Source: Nitrospirota bacterium (GTDB taxonomy: Bacteria; Nitrospirota; Thermodesulfovibrionia; UBA6902). From it: DNA of 64,000 nt. The translations under genes were made by a program, and so were the position numbers. Location of the stretch: the NCBI GenBank assembly GCA_016214845.1, contig JACRMS010000026.1, positions 62,001-126,000 on the forward strand, given 5' to 3'. How positions within the stretch are numbered: position 1 is the first letter of the stretch; each line of letters starts with the position of its first letter. Below are positions 1 through 7,539 of the stretch, piece by piece. The notes under the pieces are model-generated. The model searched no databases. It was not told where the DNA came from and saw only the letters and a program-made list of their open reading frames with translations.

Positions 1-1503
1 TTCCATGCACAATTTCATGAGTCCATCCGCCTGCTTAAGGTATGAGGCTTTGCCTGTAACTTCATATGCTGAGATCAGGGCGTCTATAATATATGCGTAG
101 TCATCCAGCAGGGCTTTTACCCCTTCAGTGTGGAAGAGCCTGTTTTCAATAAAGCGCAGCTTCATTATTTTCTCAAGGCTCTTAAGTGCGAATTCCTTCA
201 GACTATCGTCTTTGAACACCTTATAACCAAGTAAAAAAGCAGATATCAGCATCCCGTTTACTGACGTGTAGAATGTCTTATCGATAAAAGGTGTCTGCCT
301 CTGATTTCTTTCTTTAAGCAATTTTGATTTCCCGCTTTTGATTATCGCTGAAACTTCCTTTACGTCCTTTCCGGTTTTTCCGGCAATTTCTTCTGCGCCC
401 ATTGCGACAAACAAAACTTTCTTGGATTCGTCATGATGCATCGCCCCGGCGTCGTTCATCCAATAAAGGGAGAGCACCTTGTACTCTTCGTCATTGAGCG
501 TTTTCCTGAACTCATCGTCCGTCCATGTAAAATATCCGCCTTCATCAGCAGGAGTGACATCGGCATCCTGGCTGACATAAAATCCGCCGTCGGGATTTGA
601 CAGAACGTCACGGATGAAATTAAGCGTCCCCTTTGCAACCTCGCTGAAAAGCCCATCACCAAAAACAGAATACGCGTTTATGTAATTCCTGAGAAGCCAT
701 GCGTTGTCGTCCGACATTTTTTCAAAGTGCGGGATTATCCAGGCCTTGTCGGTTGAATACCTGTGAAACCCTCCGCCGGTCTGATCGTAAAATCCGCCAA
801 GCGCCATTGCTTCGAGAGTTTTCCTGACAGTGTATCCTGCGGATTCATTATTAGACAGGACATATCTGCCGAGAAGAAACTCCAATGCGCCGGGCATCGG
901 GAATTTCGGCGCAGTGCCAAAGCCCCCATTCTGCGGGTCGAATTCAGAGAGCATGTCCGTCACTTCGCCGTCAAGGAGGGACTCGTTTATGTCGCCTGCC
1001 AATACCGGCGCGGTTTTTAAAGCGTTCATCAGCTTCTCAGTGTATTCGGAGATATCGTCTTTCTGCCTCCGGTAAAGCTCATCGACCGCCCTCAATACTT
1101 TTTTGAAGCTTGGCCTGCCGAGTTTTTCTTCAGCCGGGAAATACGTCCCGCCGAAAAAAGGGACTTTGTCCGGAGTGAGAAAGACGCTGAGAGGCCATCC
1201 GCCGCCTGAGCCCATTGCCGCGACCGCGATCTGGTATCTCCTGTCTATGTCCGGGCGTTCGTCCCTGTCGAGTTTTATGCTTATGAAATTATCATTAAGG
1301 AGTCCGGCGATCTCGTCATCATAAAAACATTCCTCCGCCATCACATGACACCAGTGGCACCATACTGCGCCGGAGCTTAAAAATATTGGTTTGTCTTCAA
1401 GCCTTGCCTTCTCAAAAGGCTCCTCAGACCATGGATACCACTCGATCTTTTGGCTGGCGGAATGTTTCAGGTAAGCGGACTTTTCTTTGGAGAGCCTGTT
1501 CAT
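1..1503 (-). CDS. DUF255 thioredoxin-like protein (YyaL/SSP411 family), 3' end outside window
   Basis: The gene reads leftward and has no stop before base 1, so the C-terminus is missing. It starts at the ATG at 1503. The N-terminus follows the family pattern NRL-x-EKS-x-YL-x-x-H with a WYPW motif. A thioredoxin-like CxxC lies in the WCHWCH motif at about residues 48-53, and the rest resembles the (alpha/alpha)6 barrel found behind this domain (for example a GGFHRYSTD motif). Proteins of this family combine a thioredoxin fold with a glycoside-hydrolase-like barrel; their reaction is not established. There is no signal peptide, so it is probably cytosolic. The family call is firm and the function open. 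Confidence 0.9.
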   Translation of the reverse strand, partial: MNRLSKEKSAYLKHSASQKIEWYPWSEEPFEKARLEDKPIFLSSGAVWCHWCHVMAEECFYDDEIAGLLNDNFISIKLDRDERPDIDRRYQIAVAAMGSGGGWPLSVFLTPDKVPFFGGTYFPAEEKLGRPSFKKVLRAVDELYRRQKDDISEYTEKLMNALKTAPVLAGDINESLLDGEVTDMLSEFDPQNGGFGTAPKFPMPGALEFLLGRYVLSNNESAGYTVRKTLEAMALGGFYDQTGGGFHRYSTDKAWIIPHFEKMSDDNAWLLRNYINAYSVFGDGLFSEVAKGTLNFIRDVLSNPDGGFYVSQDADVTPADEGGYFTWTDDEFRKTLNDEEYKVLSLYWMNDAGAMHHDESKKVLFVAMGAEEIAGKTGKDVKEVSAIIKSGKSKLLKERNQRQTPFIDKTFYTSVNGMLISAFLLGYKVFKDDSLKEFALKSLEKIMKLRFIENRLFHTEGVKALLDDYAYIIDALISAYEVTGKASYLKQADGLMKLCME

Positions 1504-1521
1504 CGCAGATTTTCTTCAACA

Positions 1522-1615
1522 AGTAAAACCACTGAGGCACGGTGGCACAGAGGAATTTGCAATAAAAAAGTCCTGTTCTTTTCTCAGTGTCTCAGTGACT
1601 CCGTGGTTTTAAAAA
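1522..1615. repeat. Dispersed CCACAGAG-type inverted repeat
   Basis: Between the DUF255 gene and the CBM48 gene, a left arm (accactgaggcac...cacagagg) faces a right arm (ctcagtgtctcagtgactccgtggt), so the stretch can fold on itself. Related arms recur near 8409-8433, 9681-9755 and 40340-40490. This is a short dispersed repeat, not a gene. Confidence 0.7.
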
Positions 1616-1617
1616 CG

Positions 1618-2019
1618 TCAGATTACCACTACCGAATCTTCAGTTCCGAAATCATTGGGAATATATTTATCTGCAAACCAGTCGTTTTCCCAGTGGTTGG
1701 AGTCAATGAGATACCTGAACCTGTATTCCCTGTTGCAGGGGAGGTCAAGGGTCAGCGTAAAGTCGCCATTCTTGAGTTTCTTCATCTGGTTCTCGGTAAG
1801 GTTCCAGTTGTTGAAATCTCCTACAACTGTGACCATCTGGGCCCCGTGCGCCGCTTCTTTAGGCAGGCGGAATGAGACCTTGCAGATGCTTTCTGATTTT
1901 GAATACTGCTTTTTCAGGCTCTTTGGTTCTGCTGCCTTCCTGGGTTTTGCAGATGATGTCTTTTTGGCAGGCGCGGACAATGTGGCGCTGTATGCTTTCT
2001 TTTCTATTGCTTTTTTCAT
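1618..2019 (-). CDS. CBM48 / AMPK-like glycogen-binding domain protein
   Basis: 133 aa. The first ~45 residues are lysine/alanine/serine-rich and look disordered. The remainder (about 46-133) is a carbohydrate-binding module 48 (isoamylase N-terminal early set) fold, with the hallmark VGDFNNWN followed by basic residues and a strand pattern ending in YRFRYLID. No catalytic domain is attached. It probably docks on alpha-glucan such as glycogen; a GT5 glycogen-synthase-like gene sits far away at 60855. It starts at an ATG (2019) with a GGAGG-like sequence upstream. The domain call is strong; the cellular role is inferred. Confidence 0.87.
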   Translation of the reverse strand: MKKAIEKKAYSATLSAPAKKTSSAKPRKAAEPKSLKKQYSKSESICKVSFRLPKEAAHGAQMVTVVGDFNNWNLTENQMKKLKNGDFTLTLDLPCNREYRFRYLIDSNHWENDWFADKYIPNDFGTEDSVVVI

Positions 2020-2194
2020 TATACCCCTCCTTCAAGGTCTACAAATTCTGTATATCGTATATTTAAAATGCGTTCTATGCGCTTATGTTAACTTTGCACT
2101 TTTATCATTATACTTCCTGTTGAACAAATTTCCAAGTCTTAATCCAGACATCAATATGATATTAACAGCTAAGACAATATCAATGCAGGCATTC

Positions 2195-2524
2195 TCACCG
2201 TTTCAGATATGAAATAACTTCTTCCGACGGTTTGGGAAGCCCCGCGATCTTCCATGCCTTGACAGGATCAATGAAATCTTCATTGACACAGTCTTTGGGC
2301 TGATGCACATTTTTGCAGACAGCGCCCAGGATGGGAAAGGCCTTGAACTTCGTATAATATTCCCTCATGAATTTTATAATCTCCAGCCTGTCTTTTGAAA
2401 GCTCTTCAATGCCTTCATGCTCAGCCAGGCCACACGCTGTTTTTTCACTCCAGTCGTCAAAATTTAAAAGATATCCTTCTTCGTCAAGCTTGATTTTTAC
2501 TCCGCCGTATTCAATTACGGGCAT
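2195..2524 (-). CDS. DsrC/TusE-like protein lacking the conserved C-terminal cysteines
   Basis: 109 aa, the usual length for DsrC/TusE proteins. The N-terminal part (GYLLNFDDWSEKTA) and the C-terminal AGLPKP motif are those of the family. Canonical DsrC has one Cys just before the AGLPKP motif and one as the penultimate residue, and TusE keeps the latter. Here the first is replaced by Trp/Ala (AWKIAGLPKP), and the tail reads SEEVISYLKR with no Cys. Two other cysteines lie at roughly residues 69 and 78. It therefore fits the cysteine-less, supposedly regulatory members better than a sulfur carrier. AGGAGG precedes the ATG. It sits at the end of an oxidative-stress block. Confidence 0.85.
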   Translation of the reverse strand: MPVIEYGGVKIKLDEEGYLLNFDDWSEKTACGLAEHEGIEELSKDRLEIIKFMREYYTKFKAFPILGAVCKNVHQPKDCVNEDFIDPVKAWKIAGLPKPSEEVISYLKR

Positions 2525-2541
2525 TTTGCACCTCCTGAAAA

Positions 2542-2796
2542 TTATTTTAACAATTCAAAGTTCTTAACAAACTCTGCTATCTTTATGCCAAGATATATGC
2601 ACTTTATTCCGTCCATGCATTCATCAGCATCTTTCTTTTCAATATGGGTTGTCAGTTCATGCGCGTCCTTCTTCAGTTTGACGTCATACATTTTCAATTC
2701 ACGGTTAAAATCAAGACTGACAGTGATGCCATGCTCCTGAAGCTCAGGATACATCTCCATGATCGTGTCTTTCAGCGCAACATTTGTGTAACCCAT
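2542..2796 (-). CDS. Small conserved-looking protein of unknown function
   Basis: 84 aa, not recognised. It is soluble and charged with no signal peptide, and has alternating short strands and helices (VSLDFNRELKMYDVKLKK, then a helix ending KNFELLK). Two Cys lie close together (ECMDGIKCIYLG). It is only 17 bp from the start of the DsrC-like gene downstream and is oriented with it, so the two are probably co-transcribed. Its start is at the ATG at 2796, with GGAGGG upstream. It could be a partner of the DsrC-like protein, which is inference from position only. Confidence 0.7.
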   Translation of the reverse strand: MGYTNVALKDTIMEMYPELQEHGITVSLDFNRELKMYDVKLKKDAHELTTHIEKKDADECMDGIKCIYLGIKIAEFVKNFELLK

Positions 2797-2806
2797 TTAC
2801 CCTCCT

Positions 2807-2843
2807 CTAATAGCTATCAGCTAACAGCCATTAGCTGTCAGCT
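2807..2843. repeat. Small palindromic repeat (AGCTGACAGCTAATGGC type)
   Basis: Between the 84-aa gene and the ferritin-like gene the arms atagctatcagctaacag and ctgtcagctat are complementary around CCATTAG. A fragment of the same kind (gcagctgacagcg) lies after fabG at about 39978. This is a short hairpin-forming repeat without a T-run, so it is not a classical terminator. Confidence 0.55.
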
Positions 2844-2848
2844 ATTTG

Positions 2849-3349
2849 TTACGCCCAGGGCGTGCCTCCATCGACGATGCTGTGCTCTTCCCACATAAAC
2901 CAGCTGCCTGTGTCAGAAAGGAAAAAATATGTGTTTGCGAAGATATCGTAATGCTGCTGCTCTTCTTTAATCAGTCTCTCAAACAGATCTTTTTCCTTTC
3001 CGGTCTTCGCACCCTCGACGGACTTTCTGTAAAACTCGACGCCTTCCTTCTCCATACCCATCGCGATCTTGAAGGCCTCAAGCTCGTCTGTGGTCGCCTC
3101 AACCTTGTGCAGCATTTCGTCCTTCATCTCTTCAAACACAGTTTTTATTTTTTTCATGGGGCTTACATCACTGGATTTTATATCCAGCCCCTTCATTATC
3201 TGCGAGAGGACCTCAAGGTGTCTCTTCTCGTCTTCCCTTACAGACAGGAACATCTTTTTCCCGACAGCGTGGGCCATTTTATCAGCCGCTTCCTGGTAAA
3301 ACTTTATTGCGTCCGTTTCCATCTTAATGGCAATCTCTATAGCGTTCAT
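2849..3349 (-). CDS. Ferritin-like di-iron protein (rubrerythrin-type, no rubredoxin domain)
   Basis: 166 aa. It forms a four-helix ferritin-like fold with two carboxylate/histidine half-sites: an early Glu in the first helix, EKRH in the second, a Glu in the third (EKEGVEFY) and EEQQH in the fourth. The rubredoxin zinc/iron site of full rubrerythrin is absent. Such proteins use a di-iron centre, typically in peroxide reduction or iron handling. It is paired with a second paralogue (3411-3905) and an SOD (3908-4486) in the same direction, consistent with defence against superoxide and peroxide. The family is firm; the precise substrate is not shown. Confidence 0.87.
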   Translation of the reverse strand: MNAIEIAIKMETDAIKFYQEAADKMAHAVGKKMFLSVREDEKRHLEVLSQIMKGLDIKSSDVSPMKKIKTVFEEMKDEMLHKVEATTDELEAFKIAMGMEKEGVEFYRKSVEGAKTGKEKDLFERLIKEEQQHYDIFANTYFFLSDTGSWFMWEEHSIVDGGTPWA

Positions 3350-3410
3350 ATTGTGTTTCCCCTTTCATCGAGATAAACAAGTTTGCCGAACAATGTCCGT
3401 ATTCTCAAAT

Positions 3411-3905
3411 TTAATATACCTTCACGAGTTTCAGTCTCAGGTCTTTTAGATGATCAACGTGCTTCATTTCCTGTGCCATCATCTCCTCAAAGACGACTTT
3501 CGCGTTTGTGTCTTTTGCGCTTTGGGACAGCTTGCGGTAAAGATTATAAGCCTTGCCCTCTATTTCCATTGCTAACGTGAGCGCCGCTCTTTCGTCCTTT
3601 ATCTGATACTTCTCGATCTTTGCCTCAAGGTCTTTTACCGGAATGCCGGCTTCAGTCATAGGGGCCCCGGTCCTTTTATTAAACTCCTCGAAACTTCTTA
3701 GCTCAATGTCGCCGTTTACCGACTGGTACAAAGACTGGATAAAGTCCATATGCTTCTGCTCCCAGTCGGAAAGCTCTTTGAATGTTTTTTTGGCATCGCC
3801 GCTGACCGACTTGTCGGATGCATGGGCATAGAATTCCTTTGTCCCCTTCTCCATCAGGAAGGCTTCAATAAGCGAGTTAAGCAAGTCCTCTTTCCCGGTT
3901 ATCAT
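3411..3905 (-). CDS. Second ferritin-like di-iron protein
   Basis: 164 aa with a ferritin/rubrerythrin-like four-helix pattern: helix 1 with Glu in LIEAFLMEKGTKEFY, helix 2 with the EQKH motif, helix 3 with ALTLAMEIEGKAYNLY and helix 4 with QEMKH. It is a paralogue of 2849-3349 and also lacks a rubredoxin domain. The gene lies directly behind the SOD gene with only 2 bp between them, so they are almost certainly one operon. It is likely a cytosolic peroxide-reducing or iron-storing di-iron protein. The di-iron ligands are visible; activity is inferred. Confidence 0.85.
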   Translation of the reverse strand: MITGKEDLLNSLIEAFLMEKGTKEFYAHASDKSVSGDAKKTFKELSDWEQKHMDFIQSLYQSVNGDIELRSFEEFNKRTGAPMTEAGIPVKDLEAKIEKYQIKDERAALTLAMEIEGKAYNLYRKLSQSAKDTNAKVVFEEMMAQEMKHVDHLKDLRLKLVKVY

Positions 3906-3907
3906 TA

Positions 3908-4486
3908 TTATTTTATTCTCCCTTCCGCCGCGTTCCAGTCAATGTTCTTGAAGAATGCTTCAATGTAGTCCGCCCTTTTCAGGCCGTAATCAATCATAAA
4001 GGCGTGTTCAAAAACATCCATTATCAGGACGAGTTTACAGCCTGCCGGATGCGAGACATCGTGCTCGTTTATCCAGAAGTTGATGAGCCTGCCGCTGGCG
4101 GAGTCCTGGTAAAGCGCAATCCATCCGATTCCCCTCATCGCGCCGGTCGCGCGGAAATCCTTTTCCCACGCTTCATAGCTGCCGAAATCCTGGGCCATCT
4201 TTTTGGCAAGCGCGCCGTTCTTGTTGATCTCGTCTTTGCCGCCGAGGTTTTCAAAGTAATACTCGTGCAGCCTCATGCCGTTAAATTCCCAGCCGAGCCT
4301 CCTCTTTAATTCAGCAAACTCCGGGGTCCCGGTCTTGCCGTCTTTCAGCATCTGGTCCAGCGTGTCAAGCACCTTGTTGGTATTGGTCACGTAACCCTGA
4401 TAAAGTGTGAAGTGGTTTTTCAAAAGTGTTTCACTGAACCCCTGCATCCCTAAAAGCTTGCCGTAGTCTTTAGCAGTATATGGCAT
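3908..4486 (-). CDS. sodB: Superoxide dismutase, Fe/Mn family
   Basis: 192 aa, normal length. Metal ligands can be placed at His25 (KNHFTLY), His74 (MRLHEYYFENL), Asp157 and His161 (MDVFEHAF). The sequence also has the GSYEAWEKDF and GIGWIALY segments typical of the family. It differs from standard enzymes in having DVFEHAF instead of DVWEHAY. It converts superoxide to oxygen and peroxide in the cytosol; no signal peptide is present. It is the first gene of the block with the two ferritin-like genes and has a strong AAGGAGG. Fe versus Mn preference cannot be decided from sequence alone. Confidence 0.92.
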   Translation of the reverse strand: MPYTAKDYGKLLGMQGFSETLLKNHFTLYQGYVTNTNKVLDTLDQMLKDGKTGTPEFAELKRRLGWEFNGMRLHEYYFENLGGKDEINKNGALAKKMAQDFGSYEAWEKDFRATGAMRGIGWIALYQDSASGRLINFWINEHDVSHPAGCKLVLIMDVFEHAFMIDYGLKRADYIEAFFKNIDWNAAEGRIK

Positions 4487-4529
4487 TTTTATTCCTCCTT
4501 TTTGATTTTATAAATTTATTATGTTGAGC

Positions 4530-4645
4530 GGGAATCCGGTCTTTGTAGAGACGCCATTGAATGGCGTCTCTACCAGATGCCCGATTACTGACCCCCGATT
4601 AAGAAATTCGAGGGCAGGCTTCGGGCATGACGAAATCATGACGGA
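4530..4645. repeat. Dispersed repeat cluster upstream of sodB
   Basis: It contains a 29-bp perfect palindrome with one central base (gtagagacgccat / atggcgtctctac) at 4545-4573. This is flanked by pieces of the GCGGGAAT...TGCCCGATTA...TCGGGCATGACG repeat also seen at 5391-5465, 38971-39049 and 63396-63453. It sits immediately upstream of the SOD operon, so it may alter or supply promoter signals. The repeat match is seen directly; the regulatory effect is speculation. Confidence 0.7.
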
Positions 4646-4653
4646 CCCCTTTC

Positions 4654-5067
4654 TCAGTCATTTTGCTGTGTCCTTAAATGCAGATCATACAACGCCTTGC
4701 CCGTGAAGAAATCCGCCCATGCGATCCCGATGTCCGGGAGGGTCGACTTCATAAACCAGTCCCTGAAAGGGGCGGACCTTGAAGTAAGCTCCGCAATGCT
4801 GAAATGCGCCATGAACACAGTGCCGTATATAACAATTATCCCGTTAAAGAGATAAGCGTAAGCAACAGTCTTTCTTGACATAAAAAGCGCGGTTACCGCG
4901 ATGACGTCAATTAACGGGAATATAAAAGAAAGAAATCTCGTTCCGTCAAAGCTGAGTGTTTTAGTGACCGGGTCCGCCACCATGAAATTGTGGATCCTGT
5001 AATGAAGCATAAGCCCCGACAAAGCTAAAACAAAAAGCGATATTAACAGCGCCCTTTTTGTATACAT
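4654..5067 (-). CDS. Four-helix membrane protein, unknown
   Basis: 137 aa with about four hydrophobic segments (roughly residues 6-24, 46-64, 68-88 and an amphipathic C-terminal part). Histidines occur in or next to helices (LMLHYRIHNF and FMAHFSIAEL), which could be haem or quinone ligands, but no known motif is recognised. It starts at the ATG at 5067, 7 nt behind the stop of the 34-aa PGWW peptide with GGA between them. It is therefore the third gene of a small operon with the two peptides (5075-5179 and 5181-5294). Function is not assigned. Confidence 0.72.
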   Translation of the reverse strand: MYTKRALLISLFVLALSGLMLHYRIHNFMVADPVTKTLSFDGTRFLSFIFPLIDVIAVTALFMSRKTVAYAYLFNGIIVIYGTVFMAHFSIAELTSRSAPFRDWFMKSTLPDIGIAWADFFTGKALYDLHLRTQQND

Positions 5068-5074
5068 ATTGTCC

Positions 5075-5179
5075 TTAAAATTTAAATTTTGCCAAATGGC
5101 CTAAATAAAAAGTCAGGCTTATCATTATGATGTGGAGTATCCACCACCCGGGTTTATATCTCATGAAATATTTCAGCAT
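5075..5179 (-). CDS. PGWW membrane peptide 2 (34 aa)
   Basis: This short ORF encodes 34 aa. It has a basic N-terminus, then PGWWILH at about residues 10-16, a hydrophobic stretch and YLGH at 25-28. It shares the layout P-G-W-W-x-x-H-x(8)-Y-x-L-G-H with the peptide encoded just upstream (5181-5294), so the two look like paralogues. The ATG is one base after the upstream stop, so translation is likely coupled. It is probably a single-pass membrane peptide with two histidines about eleven residues apart. Function is unknown. Confidence 0.6.
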   Translation of the reverse strand: MLKYFMRYKPGWWILHIIMISLTFYLGHLAKFKF

Positions 5180-5180
5180 G

Positions 5181-5294
5181 TCATCGCCACAAAAGATGCC
5201 CCAGCGTATAAACTGCCGCTATTGCCGCAAGGTGGACCAGCCACCATCCCGGAGTCAGAAATCCTATCCTGGCTGACAATTTTCTTTGCTCCAT
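5181..5294 (-). CDS. PGWW membrane peptide 1 (37 aa)
   Basis: This 37-aa ORF has a perfect AAGGAG six bases before its ATG (5294), which argues for real translation. After a basic start comes TPGWWLVH (about residues 14-21), a hydrophobic run and YTLGHLLW (29-36). The same motif order is found in the 34-aa peptide directly downstream. It is likely a single transmembrane helix with conserved His residues near both ends. It could be a subunit or anchor acting with the four-helix protein 4654-5067. No known family is recognised. Confidence 0.65.
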   Translation of the reverse strand: MEQRKLSARIGFLTPGWWLVHLAAIAAVYTLGHLLWR

Positions 5295-5677
5295 TCAGCG
5301 CTCCTTATTTTTCAAAGCTGAAATTATATCCATCACTGCTCTTATTAATTGTATCAAAATAATATTTACAAACTGTCGGCCCTTGTCCGTCATGCCCGAA
5401 GTTCTTAATCGGGCATCCAGAGACTAAAACTACTGGATTCCCGCTAAAGACATGCGGGAATGACGCCTCTGGAATGTACAGTCTATTATGAAAACCTTTA
5501 TAATTTCAATCATTGTTTCAGAATTAAGCTTACTGATTTGTTAAAATCATAGGCATTAATATAGTGGTCACCCATGTTATAGATCATAACAATCATTATC
5601 TGAGAGAAAGTTTATCACATCTTAAAAGAATGTCAATTATTTTCGGGTCTTGCGGTAAAGTTATTGAGAGGGAATAA
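5295..5677. other. 383-bp non-coding stretch with a dispersed repeat and a small palindrome
   Basis: No convincing gene is present. It holds the repeat at 5391-5465 and, at 5575-5591, a 6-bp inverted repeat (tgttat-agatc-ataaca) about 90 bp before the HAD gene that could be an operator. The rest is AT-rich without a clear promoter. Confidence 0.6.
5391..5465. repeat. Dispersed TGCCCGAAG...GCGGGAATGACG repeat
   Basis: It starts with catgcccgaagttcttaat, followed by cgggcatccag, then a spacer and tggattcccgct...gcgggaatgacg. It is nearly identical in order to the core of the MITE at 38971-39049. Both halves can fold into hairpins (TGCCCGA/TCGGGCA and ATTCCCGC/GCGGGAAT). No terminal inverted repeat is seen at this copy. 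Confidence 0.75.
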
Positions 5678-6274
5678 ATGATAAAGGCAACAATATTTGA
5701 TTTCGGAGGGGTGCTGGCGGAAGAAGGCTTTAAGCAAGGCATCAGCGCCATAGCCATACAAAACCGTCTCGATCAGGATAAGCTGTTTAACATTTCGGAA
5801 AAACTCATATACGATTCAGGCTATGTAGCCGGGACTTCCGGCGAGGCGGATTACTGGACCGCTTTCAGAAAACAAACCGGCATTACGAACACAGACACCG
5901 AGCTCAGGGAAACGGTCCTGGCCGCGTTTGCTTTAAGGCCCGCGATGTTAAGACACGTTGAAAGGATAAAAAGTCTTGGCTTCATCACCGCGATCCTCAG
6001 CGATCAGACAAACTGGCTTGATGAGATTGATCAAAGAACACCATTCTTTTACCTTTTCGATCATGTATACAATTCATTCCATATTAAAAAAAGCAAAAGG
6101 GAACCTTCCCTTTTCAGAGAAGTATGCTCGATGTTGAATGTAAAACCTGAAGAAGCGCTCTTCGTAGATGATAACGCCGGTAACATCCAAAGGGCCTCGG
6201 CAGAAGGGCTTAAGACGATTCATTTCACTGGCATAGAGAGTTTCGGGAAAGAGATTGTAAAGTTTATTGCCTGA
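5678..6274 (+). CDS. HAD-superfamily hydrolase (subfamily IA-like)
   Basis: 198 aa. Motif I is FDFGGVL with the nucleophile Asp8, motif II is ILSDQTN, the motif III lysine lies in KKSKREPSLF, and motif IV is FVDDNAGNI. The helical cap lies between motif I and motif II. These are the residues needed for phosphoryl or dehalogenase-type chemistry through an aspartyl intermediate. The substrate cannot be told from sequence. GAGAGGGAA precedes the ATG. It stands alone between divergent and convergent neighbours. Confidence 0.88.
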   Translation: MIKATIFDFGGVLAEEGFKQGISAIAIQNRLDQDKLFNISEKLIYDSGYVAGTSGEADYWTAFRKQTGITNTDTELRETVLAAFALRPAMLRHVERIKSLGFITAILSDQTNWLDEIDQRTPFFYLFDHVYNSFHIKKSKREPSLFREVCSMLNVKPEEALFVDDNAGNIQRASAEGLKTIHFTGIESFGKEIVKFIA

Positions 6275-6315
6275 GATATTAGTAACCTACTAAGCCCCTC
6301 GTCCCCTGCCCGGGC

Positions 6316-7329
6316 TCAGATATTCCATACACCGGCAACAGGCTGCTTGCATTGAGGGCAGGCATTGTCCTGTATACGGTTTTTCAGTACCCGGAAACCG
6401 TATCGTTCGATCAGAACAGTTTTACAGGCGGGACAAAGGGTATTCTCTCCTTCATCGCCCGGCACATTGCCTGCATAGATATATTTAAGCCCTTTTTGAT
6501 ATCCGATATTCATTGCGCGCTTAAGTGTTTCAACAGGTGTGGGAGGCTTGTCAGTCAGAAGATAAGTCGGATAAAAGCGGCTCACATGCCAGGGTATCGA
6601 GGGGTCTACTGAAGCGATGAAATCCACAATGTCGTTCAGGTCATTGTCCGAGTCATTGTGATCGGGGATGATAAGCGTCGTGACCTCAACCCATACCCCA
6701 AGCTCTTTCATGAGCCTGATCGTGTTTTTTACGGGCTCAAGTCTCGCCCCGCAGATTTTCTTATAAAAAGTGTCGCCGCCTTTCAGGTCAATATTATTTG
6801 CGTCAAGATAAGGAGCTATGAGCTTTGCCGCCCCGGCCCCGGTGTATCCGTTGCTCACAAAAATATTCTTAATGCCTTTTTCATGCGCGAGTTTTGCGCA
6901 GTCATACGCAAACTCAAAGAAGATGGTAGGCTCCGTGTAAGTATAGGAAATGCTCTCACACTTATATTGCAGGGCCGCATTCACTATATCTTCGGGTGTC
7001 ATGTCATTTCCGGGAATAGTGAATTTGCGCTCTTTGGGAAACTGTGAGATCTCATAATTCTGGCAGTGCATGCACCGGAAATTACATCCCGCGGTGGCAA
7101 TCGAAAAGGAGGATGAGCCGGGGAGAAAATGAAAGAGCGGCTTCTTTTCAATAGGGTCGATATTTGATGCGACGACTTTGCCGTATACAAGGCTGTATAA
7201 AACGCCGTCCCTGTTCTCACGCACGGCGCATATGCCCCTTTGACCGTTGCTTATGAGGCAGTTATGCGCGCACAGATGACATCTGGCATCCGTGCCTTTC
7301 AGTTTCTCATATACCATCGCCTCTTTCAT
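6316..7329 (-). CDS. amrS: AmmeMemoRadiSam system radical SAM enzyme AmrS
   Basis: 337 aa, normal length. The radical SAM cluster is CNFRCMHC, with cysteines near residues 82, 86 and 89. An additional N-terminal cysteine motif (CHLCAHNCLI) and a C-terminal CPACK...CPQCK pair match AmrS. The protein belongs to the three-part AMMECR1/Memo/radical-SAM system, whose biochemical role is not settled; the two partners are not in this window. The ATG at 7329 has no Shine-Dalgarno but sits six bases after a TATAAT box, pointing to a leaderless transcript. An alternative ATG five codons in has a weak AGAGG. Confidence 0.92.
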   Translation of the reverse strand: MKEAMVYEKLKGTDARCHLCAHNCLISNGQRGICAVRENRDGVLYSLVYGKVVASNIDPIEKKPLFHFLPGSSSFSIATAGCNFRCMHCQNYEISQFPKERKFTIPGNDMTPEDIVNAALQYKCESISYTYTEPTIFFEFAYDCAKLAHEKGIKNIFVSNGYTGAGAAKLIAPYLDANNIDLKGGDTFYKKICGARLEPVKNTIRLMKELGVWVEVTTLIIPDHNDSDNDLNDIVDFIASVDPSIPWHVSRFYPTYLLTDKPPTPVETLKRAMNIGYQKGLKYIYAGNVPGDEGENTLCPACKTVLIERYGFRVLKNRIQDNACPQCKQPVAGVWNI

Positions 7330-7335
7330 AAGGTA

Positions 7336-7363
7336 ATTATATCAGGACTTGAACGGTTGTAAA
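7336..7363 (-). promoter_or_regulatory. amrS promoter, probably leaderless
   Basis: On the minus strand there is TTTACA (7358-7363), a 16-bp spacer and TATAAT (7336-7341). The ATG of amrS begins six bases after the -10 box, where transcription would start, and there is no Shine-Dalgarno. The -35 matches five of six consensus bases. Confidence 0.65.
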
Positions 7364-7539
7364 TGCGGGGAGCAATTATGAATGGGGAAAGTTCGTAGGT
7401 GCTGGTTTCAAACCCGCCCCTGCAATGACGCATCAATTTCCTCTCTTCCTGAAGAAATCAATAAAACCACCGTTTGCCTTAATCGCGCCGTATATCTTAA
7501 AATTTCCCGGACAAGAAAATAGAAACAGGTTGACTAATT

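Noticed and set aside
1655-2212. 185-codon plus-strand ORF over the CBM48 gene
   Set aside because: The opposite strand carries a recognisable CBM48 domain and a ribosome-binding site; this frame has neither.
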